Source: Oncomelania hupensis (Eukaryota; Mollusca; Gastropoda; Littorinimorpha; Pomatiopsidae). Taken from it: a stretch of DNA of 64,000 nucleotides. The stretch is taken from positions 23,018,776 to 23,082,775 of the forward strand of contig CM072512.1 of assembly GCA_036898135.1 (NCBI GenBank). The letters run 5' to 3'. Shown here one piece after another: positions 25,249-37,725 of this stretch. Each line of letters opens with the position of its first letter. The first letter of the stretch is position 1. The position numbers and the translations under genes are program-made. The notes under the pieces were generated by a model that had not been told where the DNA came from, ran no database searches, and was given only the letters and a program-made list of their open reading frames with translations.

Positions 25249-26760
25249 ATGCGGGTGAGGGTGAGATAATTGATATTTTGGTGCTGACGATGAGGGGAGG
25301 TAATTTGCTCTTTTGGTGCTGACTACAAGAGAAGAAACGAGGACGAAAGGCTAAAATAATACAGTAATGAAAGTGCTCAAACAGTTGAATGCCATAATAA
25401 AATAATATCAGTTTTATTTGTTGTATATTTACCTTCAGGTCAAGATTTGAATTCAGCTGTGATGTATCTTTATTTTAAAACTGACGTATTTTAAAATGAC
25501 TGTTTAAGGTTTTATTTTGTACAGCGTATTGTACAGTTTCTGTCAAAAAAAATTATTGTATTAATTGTTGCAATGATTGACATTATTTTTGGCCATAATT
25601 AGGTTGGTATTTCTGCTATTATGTAATTGTGTCTATATAGATTTCGTATTATAAATGTTTTGAAATAATTTACTTTTTTTTTTTAATGTAATGTAAATAT
25701 CGTTTATGGAAGTTTGTTCTCAATTAATTAATTAATTATAATTAAATAATTATATATGTACATTTCAACCCCCTGTGAGTGAAGTCTGAGATGTTCTAAA
25801 ATTCTACTCAGATGTTTTGAGATCTCATGGAAAACAGAAGAAGTGTTGCAAATATTATTATAATATAAATACTAAGATAAACAAAAAATAATTGGGGAAA
25901 AATATATTTGGCTGTGCTATAATTATTCTAAACATCATAATAATATTAAATGGATGAACATTAGCTGCTTCTCTTTATTGTTGAGATAAATTGAAACTTT
26001 AAACTGGATACCGGTGTTCCTACAATTTGATTTTTTAAAATTCCTTTAATGTGCTGTATATACACATTTTTTCTATACCACTTTCCGTCATATTCACTTT
26101 TTAATTCGCATATAATGTGGATTCATTACAATGGTTGTTCACCGGTGATGTTTTTCACAGATCTTATCATGCATTTTACATAATATGCTGGGTGGACAAG
26201 AGTTTTTAATGTTAAACCACCAAAGAGGTTGCATTAATATACTAGTAATAAATTTGCCAGTTTGCTTGTGTTATGAATATGAAGCAACACGCCACATTTT
26301 CACTATGTTTTATAACTAAGAATTACTTGAATGCTACAAAAATTTTGCAATCGAGAAAATAACCAAACAGCGTATTCCACATAATATCGTGCAGCATCCA
26401 ACATTCACTTTGATTTCTTTATTCGAGAGCCATGAACATGTCTTTGAACTGGTAATCATTCTATATATAAAGAATTTACTTACAGTAGTAGTACTTTAAG
26501 AATCTTATAAGTGTTTTTTCCATCTGTGTTGAGCACTTGGAAATAACTCATTTATGACTACTAGAAAAAATTATTTTTCGTAGGATGAAGCAACTGATTG
26601 GGAACAGGGTCATAAGCACTGAGAGTCTCAGTTTCTTGCTTGGAGCAATCATTTAAAATTAATTACAAAATGTGACTGTCTTGTAGCCATTTTGTTAAGT
26701 CAAGCTCAGGTTATAGCCTATTCAGATGTTTGGATAACTCCAAACTAATTAGTGGACTAC
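25249..26760. other. AT-rich intergenic stretch
   Basis: No coding signal and no repeat recognised. Contains (TTAA)n-like AT runs at about 25720-25750. Confidence 0.4.
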
Positions 26761-26816
26761 ACAATATGGTGGAGGGAGGATAGGGGAGGGGAAAGGGTAG
26801 GGAGGAGAAGGGGCGC

Positions 26817-27005
26817 AGTAAGAAGAGTTGTTTGTAGATTATAGTCACACGACACTTTCGCATATAGGTGACTACTGGACCGATTTATACTGACACCAGC
26901 GGGCCAGTTGTTGGTAAAGGGGAAAATAATATGATCACACGTTGACCAATCCGGGATTCGAACCAGCGACCTTTCGGTTACTAGCAAGACGAGTAAGAAG
27001 AGTTG
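26817..27005 (-). mobile_element. 5'-truncated family A SINE with perfect 14-bp target duplication
   Basis: Body 26831-26991 is almost identical to the 20.5 kb copy but lacks the first part of the tRNA head (A box missing). The direct repeat AGTAAGAAGAGTTG flanks both sides (26817-26830 and 26992-27005), so it inserted already truncated. Confidence 0.88.
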
Positions 27006-27282
27006 GAAGGGAAGCTATTTACTGGCTTGACATGCATTATGGTGCACTCAGCGTTGTAGTGTGTTACTTCAGACGTGAACATATTATTTACAATTTTGTC
27101 CGTTTGACTGCACTGAATCGTCAGTGACTCAGACATACTTCCGGTAACAATGTGTGCGTGTGTGTGGGTGTGTGTGTGTGTGTGTGTGTGTGTTTTTGTG
27201 TGCTTTTGTGTGTGCTCAAGCTAATAGTAACAACTGAATGGTGGCGAACTTTTTAATCTCCCCTTTAAATATAAATCTCCCT

Positions 27283-27738
27283 CTTCCTATATGCTTGCGA
27301 AACATGGACCCTCACAGCAGACCTACAACGAAGAATACAAAGCATGGAGATGAGGTGCTACAGAAGACTTCTGGGCATTTCCTATACCCAGCACATCGTC
27401 AACGAGGAAGTCTGACAGACCATCACGCAAGCCATTGGACAACGCGATGACATGTTCACAGTGGTGAAGAAACGGAAACTCCGATGGTATGGCCACGTCA
27501 CCAGAGCATCAGTCCTTGCAAAGACCATCCTGCAAGGCACGGTGCAAGGAGGCAGAAGAAGAGGGAGACAGAAAAAGAGGTGTGATGACAACATTTGATA
27601 ATGGACGGGCTTGACACTGAGCTATGCTATGAGGGTTGCTGAGGACAGAAAGAGATGGAGTACACTGGTTAAACGATCAGCTGTGGCGCCCCAACGACTT
27701 TCGAATTACGGGATAGAATAGGATAGGAAGTATAAATA
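27283..27738 (+). mobile_element. LINE-A 3' fragment
   Basis: Carries the C-terminal MEMRCYRRLLGISY-equivalent region (frameshifted), the QGGRRRGRQKKR stretch and the GGGATAGAATAGGATAGG tail. Starts abruptly at about 27283 after a TG microsatellite, so it is 5'-truncated. Confidence 0.85.
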
Positions 27739-29096
27739 TATTCTTGGCCGATTGACTACAATACAATACAATACATCTTTATTCATCTCTACAAGAGAAA
27801 TTACAAGCTTGACTGCGTGCCTGTAAAATCAATTAATCAAAAACCATGTAAAAATCACAGATTCACATCACATGTTCACATCACATAGTCACATCATACC
27901 ATCACCTACAACGCATTATACCCACACTCTTACTAAGAAGAAGTCTAAAAACAATGCATTGACTGGATAGGCCTAGTAAGGGAAGTCTATAATACATACA
28001 GCAACAAATTAATACTACATCCTCGACACGCTATCTTTCGCCATCAGTGTAACTAAAGAAAAAAACCGACTGACAACCAAGTGTAAAAATATCTAGTGTC
28101 ACAAAAAGAAAGAAAAAATGTCAGAGCGACAGCACCACCACCTAACGCCCCACCTGGGATTTGAAGATGTGAAGTACAGATGGAATGAATGAGTTTCTGT
28201 AGCGTGTGGTTCTCGTGCATGGCTGTCTGAATCTTAAGCTTCTGCCTATCCGTCTGCTGTCAAATTCAGGCCTGAGTGGGTGCGTGTCGTCGGTCAAAAT
28301 CTTCTGTATTTTGTCGGCAAGTAGTCGTTCCTGTGTTGATGCGAAAGTGCACTGTCTCCTCCCAATAACCCCACTTGCTTTCTTGATGAACTTTTTCTAA
28401 TATATCACTGTCCTATTGCTGATGCTGCCACTCCAACACACGGATCGAAAGTACAGAACACTATTGCAGGCTGACATGTAAAACATCTGGAGAATTTCCT
28501 GTCTAACATTAAAAGATTTGAGTTTTCTCAAAAAGTACAGGCGAGAGCGGAGCTTCTTCACAATAGCATCAGTGTTGGGTTTCCATGTCAGTTTATTGTT
28601 CATAGTGATCCCCAAATACTTTTACTGATCTACCTTTTCTACAACCTCCCCCTTGCTCACTAAACCCCCACATGTACACGTTCCTTCCTCCTATTGTCCA
28701 TAATCATTTCCTTGGTCTTGCCTACATTAAGTTCTAAATAAATAACGTCACACCTGCCAACAAACCTATCTACCTCCAGCCTGTAGTCAAATCGTCTACG
28801 TCAGTCAAGAGTCCAGTCAGTCCAGTGTCATTTGCAAACTTTGTCATGGGACAGGAGTCGCTAGAACTTCTAAAATCAGCTGTATACGAAGAAAAAAGAA
28901 AAGGGGAGAGAACTGTGCCCTTTGTTCGTGTATACTAGTGTCTGACACTAGGTTATCTCTCATCTTCCCAAAATGAGGCCGCTTGGTCAAACAGTCCACG
29001 ATCCAGAGAATGGTGGGAGCTGAAACATTCATCTTTAAAAGCTTGTCTGCCATTAAAAGAGGCTGGGTGGTAAAAGCACTGGAAAAGTCAAATAAC

Positions 29097-29566
29097 TGTT
29101 ACACGGTTGTTATTTTTATCAATTGTTGATTCAGCCCCGATGCTTGAATCTTGAGAAGTGTAACTCAGATTCGTTTATCCACGCCGCCTGTTCATTCAGC
29201 AACAAAGCAGGAGTCGTCGTATAAAGTTGTCCAACTTTATTCAGCATACATCAACAACTGCATACAAGATAACTTTCGGAAAATCACTTTAAATATCATC
29301 ATCAAAAATCCCCATAAATCAATCACTTTTTCACTTTAACACGGTGCACTATTTATATAGTCTCTCTATAATCGAGAGAAAGTTCGAACATTCCAGCATG
29401 ACGCAATAACACCCAATCAGAATAAAACTCGTCGCCGGAACTATGCACTGTCTTGCGTCATATAAATTTATTTAGGTTAGAAGAATCTCTTAGCTATTAC
29501 ACTCTGTTATTGCATGCTTTGCAAAACAAAACGATCGGATCTATCGTGCGCGTCTCAAACGTAACA
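29097..29566. mobile_element. Solo LTR (470 bp) with 5-bp target duplication
   Basis: Starts TGTTACACGG and ends AACGTAACA, i.e. TG...CA with a short inverted terminal repeat TGTTAC/GTAACA. Flanked by ATAAC on both sides (29092-29096 and 29567-29571). An AT-rich TATA-like stretch (about 29349) and AATAAA (about 29421) suggest plus orientation, weakly. No internal gag/pol remains, so it is a recombined single LTR. It sits exactly at the LINE-B/LINE-A boundary. Confidence 0.78.
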
Positions 29567-29571
29567 ATAAC

Positions 29572-29890
29572 ATTCTATCCTATCCTATCCTATCCTAACC
29601 TATCATATCCTATCCCAAAACCCAAAGGTCGTTGGGGCACCACAGATGATTGTTTAACCAGCGTACTCCATCTTTCTCTGTCCTCATAAACCCTCATGGC
29701 TTCGCTCAGTGTCAAGCCAGTCCATTCTCGAATGTTGTCCTACCTCTTTTTCTGTCTCGCACTGCTTCTGCCTCCTTGCACTGTGCCTTGCAGGATGGTT
29801 TTTGCAAGGCCTGATGATCTGGTGACGTTGCCATACCATCGGAGTTTCCGTTTCTTGACCACTGTGAGCATGTCATCGTGTTGGCTTGTA
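29572..29890 (-). mobile_element. LINE-A 3' fragment inserted inside LINE-B
   Basis: Reads on the minus strand from CAACACGATGACATGCTCAC through the GRSSARQKKR region to a (GGATA)n tail at 29574-29610. LINE-B reverse-transcriptase sequence lies on both sides, so this fragment is nested. Its tail abuts a solo LTR. Confidence 0.82.
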
Positions 29891-30397
29891 TAAATGAGAA
29901 TGAATCTAGTTAAGAACATACAACACAGCGTCATCAACACTCTTGTTTCTTCTATAAGCAAACTGACAAGGGTCAATAAAATGTTTCACTTCATCACTAA
30001 GCTTAGCCAAGACAATCCTTTCAAAAACCTTAATGCATACAGAAATCAGTGCTACAGGCCTCAGATCGTTCATGGTCTGCACAGACTGTTTCTTTGGGAC
30101 AGGCACAATGCATTAGGTTTTCCACAGTGCTGGTACTTTACTAACACTAAGAGATAGATTAAAAATAACTAAAAAAAATATTTAAATAAGTTGCTTAGCA
30201 CAATGTTTTAGTAGGCTACTCCATACTTCCTCCCGTCTGGTCCCCCCCCCCCCCTGCTTTACTAGCGTTCGCCCTCTTCAACCCTCTCATCACCTCTTCT
30301 CCGTCACTACAATAAGGGATTTCACTTCCTTAGGCCCACTATCACTAAATCATGCTTATCAAAGGGTGCATAAAACTGGTTGAGAGCATTAATTTTA

Positions 30398-31029
30398 GAG
30401 TACGGTGACCATCACGCGGCCAGACCGAGGTGCGGCCAATTCTAATAACTCCTATTCTACTAGCTTTAAAGCTTTGAAGAATCACAATTGCTTCCCTTGA
30501 GTCTACCTTAGCCTTTTTGTCGTGATTTCCAGTGTATGGCCGCGCTCTGCATATGAATTTTACTTTCTGTAAGTATTGACCCAAGAAAAGTTTCTTTTTT
30601 GAGATTACGGTGACCATCACGCGGCCAGACCGAGGTGGGGCCAATTCTAATAACTTCTATTCTACTAGCTTTTTCAGTTTTTTTATTTTTTTTTCGTTTC
30701 TTGTCTTATTTGTGTTTTTGTAAGTTTTAAAAAGTTGTAAAGGGCCTGGCCGATTGTCGGGCATGGTGTCGGCCGCGTGTATGCATGGTGGCCGCAGCTG
30801 TGGCTTATTGTTGGACGCACCTTGGCCACCTGGCCGCATCATGGTACACTGAAATTGTGCAGATATTGCTAAGTAGGTCCACAATATTTCATTTATAGAA
30901 CCCCGGCCAAGTAAGTGCCGTTACTGCGACCTCCCGATTCAAAAAAATCAAACTTGGATTCTGATTGGTTCATAAACAAAAGAAGTATGAGAAAGTGTTC
31001 GCTCGTGGCCGCAAGTGGTCACCCTACTC
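30398..31029. mobile_element. TA-flanked inverted-repeat element (MITE-like) inside LINE-B
   Basis: Left end GAGTACGGTGACCATCACGC and right end (reverse complement) GAGTAGGGTGACCACTTGCG form about 23-bp terminal inverted repeats. TA dinucleotides flank both sides (30396-30397, 31030-31031), as for Tc1/mariner-like insertion. Removing the element rejoins LINE-B sequence in one frame. Inside, about 65 bp of the left end are repeated directly at 30606-30670. No transposase seen. Confidence 0.7.
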
Positions 31030-31532
31030 TACATCTGTCTGCGTAGAACTGCTTTTTTCACACCCTTTTTCCCCTTGTATCCACTCATAATGTTCAACCT
31101 CTCCCACGCATTCTTCATACTGTTTCCCTCCACCTTTTTCTTGTACTCTTGCCTTACCCTTCCTGATCCCACTCTGAACCTCCCTCTGAACCTCCTTCAC
31201 ATCCTCACTACTCTTGTCTTTAAACACCCTCTTCTTCTTATTCCAAATCTGCTTGATGTCTTTGTGTAACCCCGGGTTTATTTTTACTATAGACCTTCAC
31301 TGTCTTTTATGGTACTACGTTGTCAGTGAAATGATTACGTCAAACGGAATTTTATCATTATAATTATGTCCTAGTATCACCTCTTGCACAATTATGTACA
31401 CATTTTTTTACTTGAACAATATTAATGACGCGGTGCAAGTCCACATATTGGCTTAGTTCGGCTGGGCAGTACAGTACAGTGCAGTGTTATTATCATTTTA
31501 ATAGTTGCCTTTCCTATTTCCTTTTTTTTATT

Positions 31533-31649
31533 TTCTTCTTCTTCTTCTTCTTCTTCTTCTTCTTCTTCTTCTTCTTCTTCTTCTTCTTCTTCTTCTTCTT
31601 CTTCTTCTTCTTCTTCTTCTTCTTCTTCTTCTTCTTCTTCTTCTTCTTC

Positions 31650-31716
<67 letters not shown>
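31533..31716. repeat. (TTC)n-(GTA)n compound microsatellite
   Basis: TTC run 31533-31649 then GTA run 31650-31716. Confidence 0.95.
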
Positions 31717-31718
<2 letters not shown>

Positions 31719-32388
31719 TTCTTTTTTTTTATGCGCCTAATCTAGGCTTAGTTCTAGGCGCTTACATGTGTACAGAACAACTTTAATTATATAACGAAAT
31801 GAGGAAAACTCATTAACTATTAACAGTAACCTTATATATAAAAACTAATGACTCTAACACACACACACACACACCCACACACACCCACACACACCCACAC
31901 ACCCATACATACATAAACGCAAACACACACACTCACGCGCATACACTCACACGCGAACTATGACTTTGTAGATCTGCTTCATCGATTTCAATCGGTGGAA
32001 GGAAAATAATGAGTTTTTCTATCTCGAGTTGTTATACTGTCCCCTTCCCCCCGACTCCCCCCCCACACACACAACCTATCTTTTATCCTACCGCCCCTCG
32101 TCTTCCACCCCCCACCCCCACCCCACCCCCCAAAAAAAAATCTACTCTTCTTCCCCGCCCCACCTTTCAAACACCACCCCACCGTTTTTCTTCCCTAAAA
32201 TTCTTCTTCTTCTTCAAAACGAATTGAAGATTTTATTGACGCATAATTTTAACTACTAACAGCTTGGTTTATTCAATGAAAATCTTTTCACTTACCGGTC
32301 AAAACAACCAACAAAAACAAAGCTATGTTTGTCATATAATATTTACTATAATGTTGTTCTAGCATCCGATGTCTGATTAACTAATTGG

Positions 32389-32390
<2 letters not shown>

Positions 32391-32420
<30 letters not shown>

Positions 32421-32475
32421 CTTCTTCTTCTTCTTCTTCTTCTTCTTCTTCTTCTTCTTCTTCTTCTTCTTCTTT
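32391..32475. repeat. (CTT)n microsatellite
   Basis: Uninterrupted CTT run followed by TTTTCTTTTCC-type decay. Confidence 0.95.
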
Positions 32476-32725
32476 TCTTTTCCTTTCTTTTCTTTATAAA
32501 TGTGCCTTGCTTTTTAAAATTTAGTCTGTTTACATTAATTAATTAATTTATTTAGTTATTTGTCATAATAATCATATTTTCCCATGCGAAGACTTTGAAC
32601 TCACGCAAGTATGGTATTTTTATGAGCTGAGCTTTTATGATCGAAACATTATAAAGTATTGTGAAATATAACATATTTCGAGATATTTATTTTTTTTTCT
32701 ATTTTGTTTGAAAAGGAAATGTCAT

Positions 32726-32728
<3 letters not shown>

Positions 32729-32792
<64 letters not shown>

Positions 32793-32875
32793 CTCTCTCT
32801 CTGTGTGAAACGCACGCACGCGCACACACACGCACACACAAACACGCACTTACATGCTTGCTTGCACACACACAC
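32729..32875. repeat. (CT)n plus CA-rich tract
   Basis: CT run to about 32801, then CGCACACA-type sequence to about 32875. Confidence 0.93.
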
Positions 32876-32918
32876 GTGCGTACAGAAAATTATTAATACG
32901 AAAATATAATATAATATA

Positions 32919-33207
32919 GCGGGCGAAGTGGCGTAAGGCGGGACTAACTTGCCTTTTACCACAGGCCAGAAACCAATGGCGCCTGACAGGTGCGGGATCG
33001 ATCCAGCATCTGGGCATTGTTTCTCCGAATATTATTTACTTTCGACTCGGGCAACGTCTAGGGGTTTTCTCCGGGTACTCCGGTTTGCTCCCCCAGCAAA
33101 ATGTCAAAACCACAAATAATTTTAGGGAGGTTGGGTTGCGACTACGCCTTCCCCAGGGGAGACGGCCCAGAATTTCCCGATAAAAAGGGACAATAAAGCG
33201 TTACAAA
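32919..33207 (+). mobile_element. Third SINE-like element (family C), putative tRNA-derived
   Basis: Begins GCGGGCGAAGTGGCGTAAGG, contains a B-box-like GGATCGATCC, then a GC-rich block with CTCCGGGTACTCCGG and an end reading GGGACAATAAAG. GC content is far above the flanks. No target duplication recognised and only one copy in the window, so the family call is tentative. Confidence 0.5.
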
Positions 33208-34642
33208 AAATACTAATAAGAACAACAGGAAAATATCCGTCATTCGAACAATGAATTTAAGCCTACAATCTACAGTATCTTCCAAATACCAACACAAATT
33301 AAATATCTTACGTCAAATATTGTGTCAGTTCTTTTTTTACTTTAAAAAAAAAAAATTCTTAAAGCATAAAACACAGATTTTCAATCAACAAAATTAAAAT
33401 ATTATTCATAATGAATGTTAAGCATGTAATTTAATACCATTACCATGGCGTGTAAATTTACATGTAAATATTGAAAACCCGTGACCAAGACAGTAGACTT
33501 AAAATATATATATATATATAAATATTCAAAGGTGGTAAAATAAAATTATTATATTTAAAAACAACAGCAACGTAAAATAGTAACAGTAATATACGTCAAT
33601 AATGTCGTCTGTCAATCATGACGCTATATTCTAGAATGTCATGACGTCAGTAACCAATTTTATGAGTGACGTCAAGGTCGAATGACGATTTCCGAGAAAA
33701 GCAGAGGGGAAACGTTTTGCCATGACTCGGGCAAGTCTTTTGCTCCTGTTTTGCCAGGAAGATAGGTACAAGTGGGCAGATTGACCTTGTTGCCCAGGTC
33801 CTGAGGTAAGCACATTAAATGTTCGCCTTATTTGCTGTAACACAGGTGTCCAATTCGCGGAAAGCGGCAATGTTTTTTACCTCTCTTATCGTGTGCCCCG
33901 CCTGTAGGCTGTACACGCAATGGGAGCATGACCATCGAGGCATCATATGAGAAGTCGTCTAGCTTTCCAAAATTTAAGGATCCTTTTTTCTTTGTTTTCC
34001 AGTTCCTTCTCCCCACTTTGTCCAGTTGTGTTGTTTGCAGTGGCTCACATCCCACTCTTAAATTAAAAGTTCCACAAAATAGTTAAGAGACATTCACTCT
34101 TGGAATACCACGACGGATCACTGGGAAGTCTGTCTTTCGTAGGCCATACTATACATACTACGTACGTATGTAGGAGGCTCACGAGCTTACAAAGACGAAA
34201 GAAAAGACTCCAGAGCCTGTGGACGGATATTACTATTAGACACAAGAAAATGTTACTGCGTGGTAGAGGTTTATATAGTTTCTTTTGCATAGTGGCTGCC
34301 TGTTGATTCGCTATCTATTCGCTTTATGTGTTCAGTTCTTCCTAGGGAAATAAAAGTGATTATCTGTTCACGATCTATTATCATTATCCGTCTTAGACAA
34401 TGCGGGAAGCCGCATAGGACGGATTATACTTATATAACTTCTACTACTTCAATAACGATATGCATGCAGTCAATATAAAATTTCAACAAAATTTGATTTT
34501 CTGTCAGTCTTCAGCGACCTTCGATCCTGCCTTTCACCAAATGTTCGTATGATGGATGTTTGTTGATTTGTGAGACTGCGTTTGTGGAAGAGTATGCGCA
34601 CGTATACTTTGTCCAGTATTATTAATATTACTTATTTTGCAG
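33208..34642. other. Upstream region of the membrane-protein gene
   Basis: Mostly single-copy-looking sequence with AT-rich runs (33510-33525). Coding exon 1 begins with an acceptor, so a 5'UTR exon and promoter probably lie here; none identified with confidence. Confidence 0.3.
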
Positions 34643-34647
34643 TAGTG

Positions 34648-34746
34648 ATGTCGTGGCCCTCGAGGCCGGGAGGTGACGAAAGCACAACTTCCCAGTCTAC
34701 GACAGCAACAGGTGCGAATGAGTACTCGGGTGTTGTTGCATACCTG
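34648..34746 (+). CDS. Membrane-protein gene coding exon 1 (start)
   Basis: Acceptor TTTTGCAG ends at 34642, so five bases of 5'UTR precede ATG and an upstream non-coding exon is expected. Encodes 33 residues beginning MSWPSRPGGDESTT and ends at a GTAAGG donor, phase 0. Reading on into the intron stays open for a while, so an alternative donor near 34804 (CAC|GTAAGG, also phase 0) is possible. Confidence 0.72.
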
Positions 34747-36940
34747 GTAAGGACAGTGCCGGAGTACTTACTATTGATGTGTAACTATCGTTACCCGGTG
34801 CACGTAAGGTTCCTATCCTATCCTATCCCGTAACTCGAAGGTCGTTGGGGCACTACAGATGATCGTTTAACCAGTGTACTCCATCTTTTTATATCCTCAG
34901 CAATCCTCATGGCTTCGCTCAGTGTCAAGCCAGTCCATTCTCGAATGTTGTCCTCCCACCTCTTTTTCTTCCTTCCTCTTCTTCTGCCTCCTTGCACTGT
35001 GCCTTGCAGGATGGGTCTTTGCAAGGCCTGATGTCCTGGTGACGTGGCCATACCATCTGAGTTTCTGTTTCTTCACCACTGTGAGCATGTCATCGTGTTG
35101 TCCAATGGCTTGTGTGATGGTCTGTCGGACTTCGTTGTTGGTGATGTGCTGGGTATAGGAAATGCCCAGAAGTCTCCTGTAGCACCTCATCTGCACGACT
35201 CTTATTATACATATGCACACTAAGCCTGAACCCGCGATGTGAAAGACGACGGCTACGATGATGATGAGATGATGATGATGATGACAGCGATGACGTTGCT
35301 ATTTTGGTTGTTGGTTATTATTGTTGTTGACGATAGATCGATGTGGTGGTGGTGGTGATGATGATGATGATAATGAGGAGAACGCGGAGAGATGTTTATG
35401 TTCCTTTACAACATAACATCTGCAGTTGACATTTAGTTGTGGGTGCGCGGACGCGTGCGTGCATGCAAGAACTTATAATTACCTCCTTAAAGCATCATCA
35501 GTCGCATTATGCTGTTTCAGTTGTCTGCCAACGCAGAGATGTTGGACTACTTTTACTACTTGCAGGAAGCTACTAACGCCTACTCCCGAGAACTGACATG
35601 GGCACTGTGAGATTTTATGTTCTTTGTTTTCATTGAATAAATGGGAAGCCCAGAGTTGATACGGAGGCCTGTACAGATTAAATATCGAAGAGATCGGACG
35701 CTGCCACCCACTGGTGATTCTGATGTTATTGCATGAGGCTCCAGACCATAGGTTTATTTCTACATTTACACGACTAATCACTATTGTCAGTTAAACAAAA
35801 TAGCTACCAATAATTAATTTAGACACTTGATGATTCTTGAATGAATATTTTCGTTTTAAAAAAAAAACAGATACTATGCGTGGTTATTTTCATCCATCTG
35901 TCTCGGTACATGTATGTTGTTCTTTTGCAGGGCTTTGGTTCTCGGGTTTATCTGCCTATATATCTACCGGGTGCTGGGCAAGCAGGAGGCAGCCCGCCTC
36001 CACTCACACATGGTCAACTCTCGCCCAGTATTCTCTGCAGTGCCAAGACCAGTCGGCAACTCGCCCACTTCCCCTTTCTTGACGGTAAGCAGTATCCAAT
36101 GCATGTTCCTTTTAAAAAAAAAAAAATGGTAATATGCAGATCTTATTGACCAAAAGACAATTTTATCTCCCCTTTTCGCACAGCTAGCTGGTCAGTTTCA
36201 TTCATTCATATTTTGTTCGCTATTGTTTGAAGCGAAGTACCAATATTTCAGTAATTGTTGAGCAATTATTATTGTCAGTAAGACTGATGTATTAATACAA
36301 AGTATAATAGTTATTGTAAAAGCACGATGTACCTTTTTGTTCACCAGGCCTACAAAAATCGTTTCGCGCACAAGGACTACAATGATCAAGGTAAGTTACC
36401 CTAGACAAGTTTTGCTATTGCCTAGCTAAAACAACAGACATTTTAACGGTAAAAATTAATTGTTTACGCACACATCAGGTGTAATATATTCTAGGCGAAC
36501 CTCGCCAAAAATTTGCTTGAACTTCTAATCTCTTGAGTTGTTGCTAAGTGTAATCCACGCTTGCCGACCTCACGAACCCATAACAATGAAGTACGTGAAG
36601 AGGCTTTTTTTTTTTTTTTAAAGTCAAGGGTTTGTACAGCGGATTAATTTTGATAGAAAAATCACCATTTCTACCTTTTCTCAGATAAGGGACCAATTAC
36701 AAATGAACAACATTAATTTAATTTTGCAGTGCACGAGGACAGTGCAAGCGCTGTTGGCTACGATGTCCTGCACAGGTGAATATTTTTCTCACTTTATTGT
36801 CCTCTCCTAATGTTGCTAAAGGATGTCGACAATGACTACGATGATGACAAAGAAGAAGAAAAAGAAGAAGAATGTTGCTAAAGGACGATGACGACTACGA
36901 TGACGACAGTGATGATAAAGAAGAAGAAGATGATGAAGAT

Positions 36941-36991
<51 letters not shown>

Positions 36992-37597
36992 GAAGGAGGA
37001 GGAGGACGATGATGACGACAACGTAGTAGTAGTAGTAGTTGTTGTTGTTGTATATAAAGCAGTTCTTGATAACGCAGGTAGGTTCAAGCTCGCTGCGACA
37101 GAGAACAAGCAAGAGTGGTCATCAGATAATTGTATACATCCAAATATAACAATGACTTCGAGTGTTAGAAATCAGGTTGAAAAGTGACCTTCGATGACTA
37201 ATGAGCTAATGAAAAATGGCAGTGTCAGCAATAGAGCAGTTCCAACCAATGCGGTTTCAGGCGTTTGTGCAGGTACAACAATAAGACCTATCACGAGTGC
37301 CTCGTTCCCCGAGCAGTGTGGAAGCGCCATATTACCGACCAAGCCGACTCCAGCAGCATGCTGCACACCAAGGCAGGTAGTGAGCGTCTCTGGGACTCCG
37401 AGTCAGCCAGTCTTGTCTCATGGGGCTCAAGGAGAAGGCCCTCTCTTCACGAAATGTACGGGCCTCTCTACTCACTTCGCGCCCCTTCCATTGGGCACCA
37501 CCGACAGTATCGGTAAGGGAAAATTAACCGCCGCAGTCTTTTTGTCAGCATCGTCTTCTCCTTGTTTTAAACACACATATGCCTGGTAAAAATGACA

Positions 37598-37653
<56 letters not shown>

Positions 37654-37654
37654 T

Positions 37655-37725
<71 letters not shown>

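Larger units (their letters stand above)
27757..31270 (-). mobile_element. LINE-B: Rex/CR1-like non-LTR retrotransposon broken by three insertions
   Basis: Minus-strand reverse-transcriptase pieces in order: basic linker (31227-31024), ALNQFYAPFDKHD (about 30390), GPDG region (about 30240), VPVPKKQSVQTMNDLRPVAL and FAYRRNKSVDDAVLY (30106-29906), DFSSAF and MADKLLKMNVSAPTILWIVD (29060-28950), and the C-terminal WKPNTDAIVKKLRSRLYFLR (28600-28400). The 3' tail is (TGTAT)n at 27757-27776. It is interrupted by an inverted-repeat element (30398-31029), a LINE-A fragment (29572-29890) and a solo LTR (29097-29566). The order of motifs fits Rex1/CR1-type RT. Confidence 0.82.

Noticed and set aside
31425..31786. 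Poly-Phe/poly-Leu open frame of about 100 codons
   Set aside because: Translation of the (TTC)n-(GTA)n microsatellite.
34746..35931. Direct joining of membrane-protein exon 1 to exon 3
   Set aside because: The phases do not fit and the hydrophobic segment would be lost; the 41-nt exon at 35566-35606 restores the frame.
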